Position numbers and translations under genes: made by a program. The notes beneath the pieces were generated by a model. It searched no databases. It was not told the origin of the DNA and worked only from the letters and a program-made list of their open reading frames with translations. This document shows positions 48,727 to 61,018 of a DNA stretch of 64,000 nt, piece by piece. Position 1 is the stretch's first letter. The number at the start of each line of letters is the position of its first letter. The DNA lies in the NCBI GenBank assembly GCA_946699065.1, contig CAMPDV010000684.1:1-64000 (forward strand). The letters are read 5' to 3'. This stretch comes from Loxodes magnus. Its lineage: Eukaryota > Ciliophora > Karyorelictea > Loxodida > Loxodidae.

Positions 48727-49265
48727 TAGTCGACTCAGTAGGCAATCCCGTGTAGTCATGTCTGTACTGCAATATTCTTCAATAGATGCCACCACAAACA
48801 ATTAAGCATGGGCCCATTGTGTGATAAGCTTTACTTGTTTGAGGATTCTCTCTTTCGGTACGAGAGGTCGACTAGAGGGAACCGAAATCCAGATCTCAGA
48901 GTTATCTTGATTTTACATGACGCTATTCTGATAAGGAATTACAAAACAACAAATATATGACTGAGATCACAATTAACTATTATTTAGAAGAATTTAGCCT
49001 AATTGGGTCATTTGACACAAATAGTGGAATATTCTCTAACTCCAGCCTTTGGAAGAATTACAAGAATTTAAAGATGAAGGCAATCAATTTTGATTATAAA
49101 AACGGAGAGAAGAAGATAAGAATCAAGAGACCAGATGAAGCCAGAAACATTTCTAGTCTGTTATTAATAATTAAATTTGATTTCTTTATTTTTTCGTGGT
49201 TAACCAAACAATGATGGTACCATGCTTGTTTAATTAATTAATTAATTAATTAATTTATTTATTTA
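48727..49265 (+). mobile_element. SINE-like repeat, family B, copy 3
   Basis: This is the segmental-duplication partner of 5636-6170, so the insertion predates the duplication. It has the same head, the same CCAAACAATGATGGTACCATG terminus and an (ATTA)n/(TTTA)n tail whose repeat number differs from copy 1. Confidence 0.75.
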
Positions 49266-49995
49266 TTTATTTTAAGTTATAGTTAAAGTTAATTATAGTC
49301 AATTGTTTTCTTAAGAAACTTTTTACGCTTGTCATCAGGTTTTTTAAAGTAGGTTTATATTTCTATCCATCAATCTTTGGGATTATCATGATAGATATGA
49401 ATATCTTTAATTTATGTTATGCTTTATTTAATGGGGCCATTTTATGACAAGGTAAACTCAGTATCTCAACAGTAGTCTAAACTCATATGGTTATAATCTA
49501 AACATCACTAGCGATCATCAATCTTAAGACTATTAGCTGCTTTATGAAGAAGATTATGGATGGATGGAGTGGCATTACTTTGTTGACCTTCTCTCAGCAC
49601 AAGTGCTAGTTCCAGTTTTGAATGAGTCTTTCCTGAAAAAATGACTAAATTCCTGTAGGAGTATCATTTGTTCCTCTCCTTCCAAAAATACGCCCAATGA
49701 CTCAACTGGCACTTTAGCAAGCTGCGCACCTGACGCACATGCTGGGCACTCCTCCCTCTATCTTATAATATCTAGACACAATGAGAATTTTCCATCCACA
49801 AGCCAAACAGGAGTTTTCCAGATATGGTCTAGGAATTTCCCTTCAACTAACAGTTGAAAATAGGAAAGTTAGACGCCTCATTATGGAAAGTTGACAGTCT
49901 AGAGTGGGATGGATAAAATGATCCATACTTATCATCAGTATATCTGTGAATACAACTAGATGCAGATGAATTCCTTACAGAAGCAAAGGTTTAGA
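49266..49995. other. GC-richer duplicated block, copy 2
   Basis: Partner of 6171-6900, with the same composition contrast and a few percent difference. Function unknown. Confidence 0.4.
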
Positions 49996-50526
49996 AATTC
50001 TAACATTAAAAGTCTTTATTGACTCTCATCCCCTTAAATTTAGTTTAAAATTCATAAATAAAGAAATTACCCTTCTGACATTTTTAATAAATAATAGTTT
50101 GATATATTTATAAAATAATTTAATTTACAACTATTTACTTTTTATTTATATTTTCGATATTTCTCTTTTATTCTATTTAACATTTAAAGCTTAAATAAAT
50201 TTAATCTAATAAATCTATTTAAACTTAACATTAATATTATTCCTTTAAAATCTAAAATTATTATTCCTTATTTAAATAAAACTAAATTAAAGATGTATTA
50301 AGAGTAATATTATAGTTACAATTAAATATCTATTTTTAATTTGTTTATGATAATAATAGTTTTACTTATATTTTATTTTAATTTAATTTCTAAAAGCAAT
50401 ATATACATTTTTCTATAGAAATTAATATATAATAATATTTAAAGTAAAGATAATCCTAATTTTTAGTTTCTTTTTTGGGTTTATAAAGAAAAATTAAATT
50501 TTGTTTATTTATTTTATTTAATTAAA

Positions 50527-51786
50527 ATGTTGCTCTCAAAGTTAAAAAAGTATAGAGATAAAGAGATAGGGGAGAGTAATAGAGATACTATTAACTCTGA
50601 AAAGTTTGTATTATTTGTTTAAATCATTAGGAATTCCTTTTGGAGTGATGCTATCCAGTTTGCAAATTTTATAGAAAAACGAATTTAGATTAATTTTATA
50701 GCCTAATCTTTACAGTTTAAGTATCATTCTTAAATAAATGTTAGCAGCATTATAAGTAATAATATGTCTGTCCAAAAGAATATAGTATCCATTAAGCAGA
50801 GAATAAGTTAATTAGAAGAGCTTGTATTTACAGTAAGCCAAATATGATTTTCAAATACAGTTAGATGCTCTCTTAACATCTCTAGGAAATGAATTAATTT
50901 CTTCTCTCTTAATATACAATCAGCTTTAAGTATATTTGATACCAATCTAGCTTCACCTCTCAATTTTTATTAGGTTTTATGTCCTTTGAAGTTCATTAAA
51001 TAGAAACCTAAAATTCTTACTAAATTCCTTCATTCAATATATAAGCAAAGAAATTTGAAATTAATATAGTAGAAAATACTATTTTAGCAATAATTAGAAG
51101 AGCTTAGTATAAGATATAAAGGTAAAAGATTTCTATTGTATGCATTAAGCTAATATTTAGAATATAAAAGATCTATAAGCATTGAGATTATTTCAATACC
51201 AGTACAACCATAAAAACTAATGCTCATAAAAGGAAACTAAAATGTATAAAATTAAAAGTTGATAAGATTTACATAAAAAGGAATTTAGAATCCAAGGAAT
51301 AAACACAATATTGTAAAAAAGTTAATAGTTGATATATAGAATGTAATTTCAATGAAAAACAGAAGAAACAAGTACTTCTAAACTAATATATAAGAAATTT
51401 AATTAAAGTCAACAATATTAAATCAACTAGAGTATTAAATATTTGAATCAATTACAGATTGATTATCAGTTCCATAAGTTAGTTTATTTATGAACATAAA
51501 AATATTAAGAAAGCAGTTCTTTGAAAATAAAAACCTATAAAATTGATTAAGAAATTAATTCTCTGAGCCAACAAAAGAGGAGCTATTTAATTTATTGAGC
51601 AAATTCAATCAAATGATTAAGTAAGTTTTGCTTAATGAACTGAGATAAAAAGATATAATATTTTTATTATATAATGTAAATAATAAGATAATTTATTTTA
51701 ATACCTAGTATATCTATTATAAGTTTATGAAAGCTAAATAATGTAATATATCATTAGCGATTCACTTTTAAATCTCTCAATTATGA
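50527..51786 (+). CDS. Unknown duplicated gene, copy 2 (419 codons, fuller version)
   Basis: ATG 50527 to TGA 51784-51786 in one frame with TAR=Gln and internal TGA as Trp. It starts MLLSKLKKYRDKEIGES. It contains 75 codons (51329-51553, including SMKNRRNKYFQTN and ITDWLSVPQVS) missing in frame from copy 1. The two copies differ otherwise by substitutions only across the frame, in contrast to flanking DNA with frequent 1-nt indels. No domain is recognised. It is probably a soluble, basic protein. Confidence 0.6.
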
Positions 51787-54700
51787 TAAAACTATTTTAA
51801 CACAAAATTACAATTAAGTAATTCAATTGAAAGTTTAAGTTATACCTTATTAAATTTTTAATTAAATATTACTATCTATATATTTCTCATATAGTTACCT
51901 ATATAAAGCTTCTATTTAGATATTTCTAAACAAGTATTTAAATGTTAGTTTTCTCTCTTCTTTATTTTAAAGTATTTATAGTAAAGAAATGTCAAAAATA
52001 TTTAAAAGTATTTGTAGGATTTTATTTGTAAGATTAGGAAGATAAGAACTTAAGTTTCTTAATTTAATGATCTCAAATAGAATTATGAATATAAAATTAT
52101 TAATTTGATATAGATTAATAACGTAAATCTTTATAATGCTTAACAAATTTGCTATATATTAAAGTAATGAATGAAATATTCTAAATATATCTATTAAATA
52201 TTTCTTTTTGTTACTAGTTTATTTTGGAGTTATAAAAGTTTATCTTTGCAAAGGTTATTCTAAAGACTTAATAGTATAATTTATAATTAAAAATAGTTTG
52301 AATGATATTATAATATAATTTCAAAGCAGATTGTAAGTGATTCTTCATTTAGATAATTTAAACTACAATTAATAATTTCCTAATTTCTATAAATACGTTT
52401 TCCATTCTATTTATTAACTGCTAATTTCTTACTTCTGACTCTCATTATTTTTGTTTGTTTATTTAAGTTAATATCTCTAGTAGCAATATTGAATTATAGT
52501 CCTAAAATAATAACCCTTACACAACAGTTTCTATATTTTCTCTATAGAATTAGAAGCATCTGAAATAAATTAGTATGAATAATGAATGTTAATTTCAACA
52601 TAGCTAAATTAATATAATTAAATGATTAGGCACTTAAACTTGTTCTATAATAGTTATAAGAATATTTTTATATATAGTATTTAATAAAAAACATCTATAA
52701 ATAGTCTTCTTTACTAACTCCATAGTTCAGATTATATGGATTAACCAAATTAAATTTATTTATAAGTATTTACTAAAACTAGAAAAGAAACAATTAATTA
52801 AACTAATTTTCATAATGAACAAAGAACTCTAAAATATATTCGAACTAAACGCTTCCAATAGTTGAAGATTGAAAAATAGAATAAGATTGATATAATTAAG
52901 GTACTAAAAGAAGAAATATCACTAAATATTAGGCTTTACCTTGCATATTAAATGATTAAGATTAAGGCTACAAAAATTTTTATTAGCTGAGAATAAATTA
53001 AATCTAAAGGACTCAATTAATGTTGGCATGGTAATAAAATGTCCATATAATATAAATTTTAATATTTGAAATGCTAAGATTAGTACTTACATCTCTCTTA
53101 TATCTAAAAGTATTTATCTTAAGAAAATATTTAAAAGGTATATAAAACTGTTGGATTATGTAGTTTTAAATTATATGGATTAAGTAAAATTAGGATAGAA
53201 ATATCATATATTATGAGAATGGGTTTAGATTAAAATAATTAGGTATTAGTATAGATAAAATGAAAAGATGGATTTTGTAAAAGAAATTATAAGTATTTCA
53301 TTAAATAAACGACATATAAAAGAATTGCATAAAAGGTTTATAGAAATTTTATTAAACAAATATATAAAAATTAAGGGATTTTAACTTCAAAAAGTCAAAC
53401 AATTAAAAGAGTACTTTAATTAAAAAATCTCAAAGTAATTACATAATTATAGTTTTGATTTAATGTTTTTGTAATATTCCATTAGCTTTCCAAAATGAAT
53501 AATAATTTACCTTCCTTTAAAATCTCAAAATGTCAAATCTAGTAATTTAGATAATTAAATCTTTATTATCTTAAGTAATTAAAATTTATTTTTGACGTTT
53601 CTTAGATCTCTCTATTTTAATAAATCAATAGTTATGCAGTTTTTTATTATTTGAAAATAATAAAGAATTTAAGTCAAGTTTTTGTAGTTTAATTATATTA
53701 AAAATATTATCAATCTTCATCTGAAGCTAATAATATATTCCTTGTGATATTAAGTAGCAAAAGTTTAGTTCATTAATATTTTTCAATTTAGTTGATTAAA
53801 ATTAAATTTCTGATTGCTTCCTTTTTCAATTATGACTTATGATATTTATCTAAACTCTATATTATTGAAGATGGTGAATTGAATATTTTATATTATCTTA
53901 TTTTGATTAATCTTAGATATTAGTAATTCTATTTGATTTTATTATTTTTAAGGAAAATATTTTTCAAATGCTATAACTTTTTTCTTTGCAAACCTTTAAG
54001 TATGTATTTTTCTGCAAAGTAATCAAATTATAATTTAAAACTTGTACAGTTTGTAATATTTTAGATTGTCGAGATAAAATTAGAAAACATTTTCTATAGA
54101 ACTCTTAGGAGTTTTTTATTCTGATATCAAATTTATAACTAGTTATTTCCGAGAACGGTTAAAATATCTTAATTTAGTCGAGAGATTTAGAAGCAATTTT
54201 GGTTGAAATTAGGGTTGAATTTTTATGAAACATTCTTAGTTACAAGTTATTTTAAGGACTCATATTATTTCTCTCTTATTTATTAGTGATATATAAAATA
54301 AAGCAACTTTTAGTATAGTTTATACTTTGTTTCGATTATTCAGCTTAATTCTAAATTTATGTTTTGAATTAAGTCAGAATTATATTCTATTAAATTAAAA
54401 AATTTTCTATTAAACTATTGAAAGACATAAAAGCTGAATTCTTACTTCTTTATCTTAATTTTTATGTAATATCCCTTATTGCAATTCCTTAAAATTAATA
54501 ATTAACTCCATATATTTGATATTATTCGTATGATAATATTTGCATGTACATCTTCACTTTAAAAATATTTTATTCCATTTCTTTACTTAAGTTACTTAAA
54601 GGTATCATCTATTTCTTCAATCCCTTTTTAATGTATACTTCTGTTTATTTAGTCACATTAAAATTTCATTTTTCTTTAAGCTTTAGTCTATTTATTTTCC

Positions 54701-55799
54701 TATAAATAATGCTATTCTATTTTATTTTATAAAGTTCCCATGAATACTTTACTAGTTTTTATTGCATTGCACCTTCTCCATAAGATATTTCTTCTCTCTA
54801 AAAATAAATCTACTTACAAAAAATATATCGAAGCTCGTTGCTTTTTAATCAATTTTCAACTTTATACATACTCCATTCTTTCCCCTTTATCTTCCGTATC
54901 TTAATTTTGAAAAATTAGAATTTATTGTATTTTATTTTTGTTAAAAAATTAAAAGTAAAATTAAAAATTTTTTAGAATGAAATTGTATAAAAATATTAAA
55001 AGCATAAAATTAATAAATTACCAATTGTTATACAATTTACTTAAAAAGAATCTAATTTAAAGATTTAAAATATTTATAGTATTATTATTTTATTTATACA
55101 AGTAATTAGTTTTTTATTGTACTAAAATGTATAATAGGTTTATATAATTATTTATAATTTAGTTATTTTTATTATCTAATTTTATTTAAATCCTTTTTAT
55201 TCCAAGTTATATTTTATTTTACTAAACATATAAAATATACAATTTAAGTTTAAGTTTTATATATCAATCTTTATTAAACTTAATTTTATTTTTCATATAT
55301 ATTAAAAAAGGGAATCAAGATATAGTATAAAAAATAATAAATGTTTAATTAAACCTTTAAATATAAATTAAAATATTATGATAAATCTAAAATAAATAGA
55401 TAACAAAAGAGATATTTTATTGTAGTTTAAATTAGCATTAATAAATAAAAGATTAAATTAAAGCATTATCTACCATTTATAACATTTATTCTATCAAATG
55501 GTGTAACAATTATTATGTTACATATAATAATAAACTTTTTATCATTAAGAGTAAAATTCAATCTTAATTTAATTAAATACATACTAAATTTTTATTTCTT
55601 TTAAAATTTAAATTCATAAAAGTATTAAAAATAATTAATAGTTACCAAATTTTATTAAAGAGGTAAATAAAATTAAAAATATAACTTTGTTATGATTTTA
55701 TAAATATAGGAAATTTAATAAATATAAAAATATGTTAAGTAAAAAACCAAATATATTGATATTTAACAAAATATAAATTTATTATTATATATTTAATAA
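51787..55799. other. AT-rich DNA with possible coding patches (copy 2 of 8483-12480)
   Basis: Homologous to 8483-12480 with scattered 1-nt indels. The coding-like patches around 52740-53400 correspond to those at 9420-10080. No gene model can be supported. Confidence 0.35.
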
Positions 55800-56160
55800 G
55801 ATTATTATTTAACTCTATATAAAAGTTAAGGATTTTATTAATGCTTAAATTAGTTCTTATCAAAAGTATTTAAAAATATTTCTTAGATATTGTAATTAAG
55901 GAATATTAACAAGCTACTTCAGAAAAATTTATTTTGAATAGATATAAAAATAAAATATTATGCAAATTATAATTTAATTTCCTTAAAAATTTCTAGCAAA
56001 TTGAAAAATTTATAAACTTAGATTGAAAAAATTGAAATAAATATAAATATATTAGTAATATATTTAACTCTATTTAAGCTATTAATATTAAGTTAAAGTA
56101 AATATATTTTAAATTTTTACAATTCTAAAATCATATTCTTATTAAATTATCTTTGATTCA
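55800..56160 (+). repeat. LINE 5'-leader-like repeat, uninterrupted copy
   Basis: This is the empty-site partner of 12480-13680, with continuous sequence across the position of the 12568-13386 insertion. It precedes the ORF1 start at 56210. Confidence 0.55.
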
Positions 56161-56209
56161 AAATTTATATCTAAGTTAAACTCTAATAGAAAAAAGATGG
56201 AATAATAAA

Positions 56210-56403
56210 GAATGACACTTAACAACTCTCCTTAGGAGGAGAAGAAAACTGAAGGAGTTTAGCAAGCTATAATCCAACCCTAGTAGCAAGCAACCTTCAT
56301 ACCTTCCTATAAGCACTCTTACACCTAGCTAGATACTCCCCAACAGTCGAAAAGCCTAAGAAAATCAAAATCTAATATAATAAAAATTGGCGAGTCACTT
56401 CTG
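56210..56403 (+). pseudogene. Truncated start of a LINE ORF1
   Basis: Only about 190 bp of the 13728-type ORF1 (MTLNNSP...) remain, with small indels relative to copy 1. The sequence then changes abruptly to an antisense RT fragment. This is the right-hand end of the segmental duplication. Confidence 0.6.
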
Positions 56404-58110
56404 TCCCATAACTGAAAACTGAGCTTACGAAAGTTATTATAATTATTCCTGCATTATATGGTGTTAATCCCTTATTCATTGTAATATCAACAAGGATTAC
56501 AAAAAAATTTTTTTTGTTCCGCATTGGTCATTCCTATACTGTTCTTAGATTGAAGATTTATAGTGCGCATGATTTATCTTTGTTGAAACCATATTAGTTC
56601 GGTTTCATCATTATGTAGATATCCTTACGATTGTTTGAAAATTCATACGTCTATAATTTTTAAAGCATGATTCATTAAAGAATGATCCATAGTTCATCGG
56701 GTTCATCTATCCTCCTTTTTTTTATATTGATATTATGTATTATTATTTCATCTCCTAAGGTATTACTCCCTCTTATCATCTTAGCTCTCATTTTGCAAGA
56801 TATTTTTATTAATTTTTTCCCGCCTGCTTAAATTGTTCTTACTTATATTTCATCAGGTCCTGCTGCTTTTTATTTCGCCAATTAATAAATGTTTTCTCAA
56901 ATTTCAAATTCGTTTATCACTATTTGTCTCTTGTTAAAGAATTTAGTTGATAAAGTATTATTGCCATCTTCATATAACTACTATCATCCATCCCTGAAAG
57001 TCTTAATATCTTCTTCTGATAAGGATACTCACTAATTATTATTTTATAACGCAGATTTTTTAGTTTCTTTGAAATTTCTATCAGGTATCCTTTATTAACA
57101 TTGTGCATAAATAGGTTAAGTTAGTTTCTTTTATTTTTACCTCTTGATTAAACGTTTTCTTGCCTAACTTTTTGATATTCTCTATATTTCTTTTTTTATT
57201 TATTTTCATTTATTTTTTCGTTGTTCTTTACCCTTTTTTTTAATTGCTTGCTGCATTTTCTGAAAATTTTATTACACTATTTTGTTGTTCCCATGTATTT
57301 ATATATCTTAAAATTTTATGTTTTAACTGTTCCGCATACCATTTAAACTCCTTCTTATATCTTTTTCTTTCATCATTTATAAGTCTATGTACCATTTAGG
57401 CTATCAATTTCTACTTTATAGACATTTTCTTGTATTAATCTTTCAAATTTTTCTTAAATCATTTTTCTTTAATAAAAGGTAATTTATTTTTGCTATCTTT
57501 TATGGTTTTAACTTCTATACCAATCTTTACCTATATAATACCGGGTGTATGGTCCCTTCTACGTATGGTAATTAAAATAATTATTTATCACCTTTTCTCT
57601 CTTTATTTCTTCATTAAAAAGTAATCATTTTATATTAATTGTTCTAGTGAACAAAAGTACCTATTTCAATTAGGTCTAGGTATATTAAATTATTATTTTG
57701 CATGAACTGTAGCTTTCTCTTTCAGGCTGTTTTTTTTCTTTGGTAATCATTTCTCTATGTGCGCATTTCAATCTCCTATGATCATTACATTAGGTCCTTT
57801 TTCTATAGCCTATAGTTTAAATTCATTCACAAATTATAGAATGGCTCGTATTATTCGTTGTCACTTGCAAAAGGTGTATATATGTTTATTACTGCCAGTT
57901 TTCTAATTATTTCAATGACACATCACTCTCGCTCCTCCAATAAGCGTCATTTGGTTGACTTCATTCTATATTTCTCTTATCTCCTTACATATATCGTTTC
58001 TAATATAGAATGCTACTCCTTCCTTTTTTTGACCCCATAATTATCAAGTTCTTATATCCTGCTATATTACGCATATCTTTTTAATCTTCAATCTAAATAT
58101 CTTATATTGT
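56404..58110 (-). pseudogene. Decayed LINE endonuclease-RT fragment
   Basis: The minus strand shows endonuclease pieces in three frames (VAFYIRNDIC; LAVINIYTPFASDNE; VNEFKLQAIEKGPNVMIIGD), the RT opening KAAGPDE, and QYGFNKDKSCALQIFNLR followed by LVDIT. At least two or three frame changes separate these. The fragment ends just at the first catalytic Asp region, so no active enzyme is possible. Confidence 0.7.
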
Positions 58111-58646
58111 CATATGTGGATATTTTTTGAGTCGTAAATTTGGTTAGTGCCTCTTCTTCCTTCTCCATGTTTCTTTCATCTTATCTATCATTCTCTGCTT
58201 CCAAATTATTTTCATTATTAGTTCTTTCTCCTTTTTTATCTTTTTCCATTTATTATTTATCTTTTATTCTTTTTCTATTCTATTCTTCTTTTACCTTTTC
58301 CTATCAATTGTTGTTGGGTACTTGTTTATTTTTGTTTTTTGGTTTCTTAGCATAGTAAATTATAATTAATTTTTTTTTAATTTGCTTCTTACTACTCACT
58401 TTCATCTTGCATTTTATTCTTTTTCTTCTTAAGCTTGTTCTATTTATTTTTCTTAATTTGCATTTTTCATTACATAATAGATTATGATATTTTGATTTTT
58501 TTTCTTATTTCTTCTGTTAGGGTTTTGCGATTTTATAATCACTTATTTTATCTTTTTCTCTTAATTGTTTTATATTATGTCTTATATATATTTGATATCT
58601 TTCTATTTTATTTAATTCTTAGAACATTTCTTTATCCCTCTGCCTT

Positions 58647-59786
58647 TCATATGACCAATTCCATTTTGATGAAAAATAATTCTTATTTATTCATTTAGCA
58701 TAAAAATCTTTTTTGTTATTTAATTTTTTAGTTGTTTTCATTATTTTTCTATTCTTTCGTTTTATTTTCTTCTCTTGCTTCTTCTATAATCATTTACTCT
58801 CCCTCTTCAATAATCCTTTTACTTGCTTGATTTTCTTTTAATTCTGGTTTATTTAATTTTAATTTAACTTCTTTTTCAAGCATCTCTAATTCTCATGTAT
58901 GTAGTTTTTTCCTTTTCGCTCCTTCCACCCTTCTGTATTGCTGGTCTATATGCTCTTTCAATTTGCATAGACAGCAGATAAAATTTACTGTGTGCTGTAT
59001 TCCCATTTTGTTTCCATTCAAGTCTATTAGTTCTGATATCCTCTTTGCTTCTTCTATATCCTTTAAATCTAAGTACACTACACTACTACCTATTAGCATT
59101 TTTGTATTTAGGTGTGTATGCTATACCTCTCCTCTATATTTTCCGTATTGTCTCGTTTTCTCCATTACTTCCTTCATGTTTGAATATTCGATTAATATGA
59201 AGTAGACTGGGCAGTTATGAATGTCATAGTATTATAGTTCAAGCTTAGATAGGAGTTCTAACCCCTTTGAATGCTCATTCCCTGAATAAAGCGAATTGCT
59301 AGTATCTTTCTTCATGTTTAAAGACCAAATATACTATTCCGTTTCATTTAACGATGAATTTGATCACTTCTTAGTCTATGGACTTTTTCTCTGCTAAATC
59401 AGTATTTCCAGAAAGTGGTTAAAATAAACTGCGGCCACCATAACTGATAGATCATCATAGGCATTTTAGTAGACTTTTTCCATTTAGTCTTCAGGAACGT
59501 TGGCTGTAATAAGTTGTTCATTCTTTCGTTAAATTATTGTTTAGATTGTGATATTTTTTATCACTTCATTCCTTTCTTATTTTATGCTCCTCCTTTTAGT
59601 GAAATCTGTTTAATCATAGATATATTGATATTCTTTTTCTGTTGAGTGTATTATTATATCATACTTCTTCAATCAATTAATTTGATTCGGCGTAGTTTGA
59701 GCGTTTTGTTATGAGTCTAGTTTCAATTCTTAATAAAGAAGATTTGACTAGTTAAAGCGAAGATGTGGTAGAAGAAAGTGCTACAT
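58647..59786 (-). CDS. LINE ORF1 with CCHC-like zinc knuckle, one continuous frame
   Basis: The minus strand runs from ATG 59786 (MQHFLLPHLRFNQSNLL) to TGA 58649-58647, about 379 codons, with TAR=Gln and three internal TGA as Trp. Segments are NQINWLKKYDIIIHSTEK, ANVPEDQMEKVYQNAYDDL, MEKTRQYGKYRGEV, MLIGSSVVYLDLKDIEEA, then the knuckle CCLCKLKEHIDQQY (last Cys replaced by Tyr), then a Lys/Glu-rich tail. It probably packages LINE RNA. If the final TGA were Trp, the Lys-rich reading would continue toward the endonuclease. Confidence 0.7.
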
Positions 59787-59859
59787 GTTTTCTTTCCTAT
59801 TTTGGAGAGGTGGTATAAAAACCCTTCTTGAAGCTAAGCATTTTTAATATATTATATAA

Positions 59860-60200
59860 TAAATAAGATAATTAATTTTAACTCTAAATAAAGGCTATAA
59901 ATTTTAATAATTTGATTAATTCTTAAATTAGTTCTTATCAATATATTTAAAAATAGATATTGCAATTAAGGAATTTTTAAATAAATTACTTCATATTAAT
60001 TCACTTTGAAATAGATATAATAAATAAAACATTTTGCAAAATATAATTTAACTTCATTAAAAAATTATAGCAAATTGAATAAAATTTATAAGCTTAAGCT
60101 AAACTAATTGAAATAAATGAAATATATTGGTAATATATTTTAGTCTATTTAGCAATTTGCATTTAACTTAAATTTTTACAATTCTAAAAACATATTTTTA
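59860..60200 (+). repeat. LINE 5'-leader-like repeat, diverged copy
   Basis: Alignable by eye with 55800-56160 (TTAGTTCTTATCA, GCAATTAAGGAA, TTTGCAAAATATAATTTAA). It lies just upstream of the ORF1 at 60309. Confidence 0.5.
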
Positions 60201-60308
60201 TTATATAAAAAAATTTCTCCTAAGAAATAAGCCTCATAAAATTAGCAGAAAATAAACTAATAAAATTCTCTTATTGAAATATACTCCCTAGAAACGGAAA
60301 GTAAAAAG

Positions 60309-60985
60309 ATGTAGCAGTCATTACTTGGCCTGAATTAACGGATTGAATCTTTGTCTTTTATTGTGCAATAATTATAAAGTGAAAATCAATGACTAAAAAC
60401 GGAATTAACAAACAAAGCCTCAAACTCTCAACTTAGCGAAGAACTGGAAAAAATGGAGTTTAAGCTTAAATAAAATATTAGGCGAAATAATTATTATTAA
60501 CTTCTTTTCTTTCATAATGATTCTATGATTGTGGAATAACAGAATTCTTAATTTTTTTCTAATTGGAAAATATTTTTTTAATGCAAAAACATGTAAAATC
60601 ACGACACGATACAAAAAACTGCAATTCAAGATGTTTCTACTGTTTTAAAATAGGATTTTTATATAAAAACTGTAGAAAATTCCAATTTAAATAAAAATTA
60701 GAAAACTGGATAATTTGGAGCAAAATGCCTAAACTTTAATGCCCTGCAAATGGAAAAATATTTAGAAAAAAATTGTACAATGGAGATAAGCTTCTGGAAG
60801 ACATTGCTAATGTATAGGAGAGAAGAACCAGACTAATATTCGGCAAAGACTGAGATTGGTACAAGATTCCAATAGTAAGAAGGACTAAGTCGCCATCGGA
60901 AGGTACGTAATAGAAGAAACTTGATTCTGACGAAGAAATTCAAGAATGGGTGGATAACTACTAATAATTTTTTAATCAACCGTGA
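60309..60985 (+). pseudogene. ORF1-type LINE protein, one frame change
   Basis: From ATG 60309 (MQQSLLGLNQRIESLSF) there is a helical part containing QLQSENQWLKTEL. The frame then changes to one holding a knuckle at 60632, CFYCFKIGFLYKNC (the usual His replaced by Phe). Next come FGKDWDWYKIPIVRR and KLDSDEEIQEWV, ending at TGA 60983-60985. Counterparts of these motifs occur at 30871-31538 and 12568-13386. No RT follows; the third copy of the large gene's 3' end begins about 35 bp later. Confidence 0.55.
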
Positions 60986-61013
60986 TCAGCCTATTGAAGA
61001 CAGTTATCACGTT
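60979..61013. repeat. Short inverted repeat after ORF1
   Basis: AACCGTGAT and ATCACGTT face each other across about 17 bases, with one unpaired base in the stem. It sits at the junction between the ORF1 segment and the third copy of the duplicated gene end. It may be a 3' terminal hairpin of the element, but it is short. Confidence 0.3.
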
Positions 61014-61018
61014 AATTG

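Larger units (their letters stand above)
44287..56399 (+). repeat. Large direct segmental duplication, copy 2
   Basis: This is the partner of 1-13907. It keeps the uninterrupted sequence at both places where copy 1 has insertions, so it shows the pre-insertion state. It also keeps about 225 bp (51329-51553) that copy 1 has lost in frame. The homology ends near 56399, and the DNA then continues into an antisense LINE reverse transcriptase fragment. Confidence 0.95.
56404..59800 (-). mobile_element. Antisense LINE, second family: intact-looking ORF1, decayed endonuclease-RT
   Basis: Reading the minus strand from 59786: a continuous ORF1 with a zinc knuckle, a very Lys-rich linker (58640-58150), endonuclease remnants (GGVAFYIRNDIC split over frames near 57990-58020, GDWNAH near 57780) and the RT start (KAAGPDE near 56850). 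It then continues to LVDIT near 56490 and stops abruptly at about 56404. The 3' half of the RT is missing at the duplication breakpoint. The related fragment at 15400-17300 extends further into the RT. Confidence 0.75.

Noticed and set aside
59430-59470. AYDDLSVM on the minus strand, resembling the RT YADD box
   Set aside because: It lies at the N-terminal half of an ORF1 whose later part has a zinc knuckle, and it is upstream of the endonuclease. No other RT motif surrounds it.
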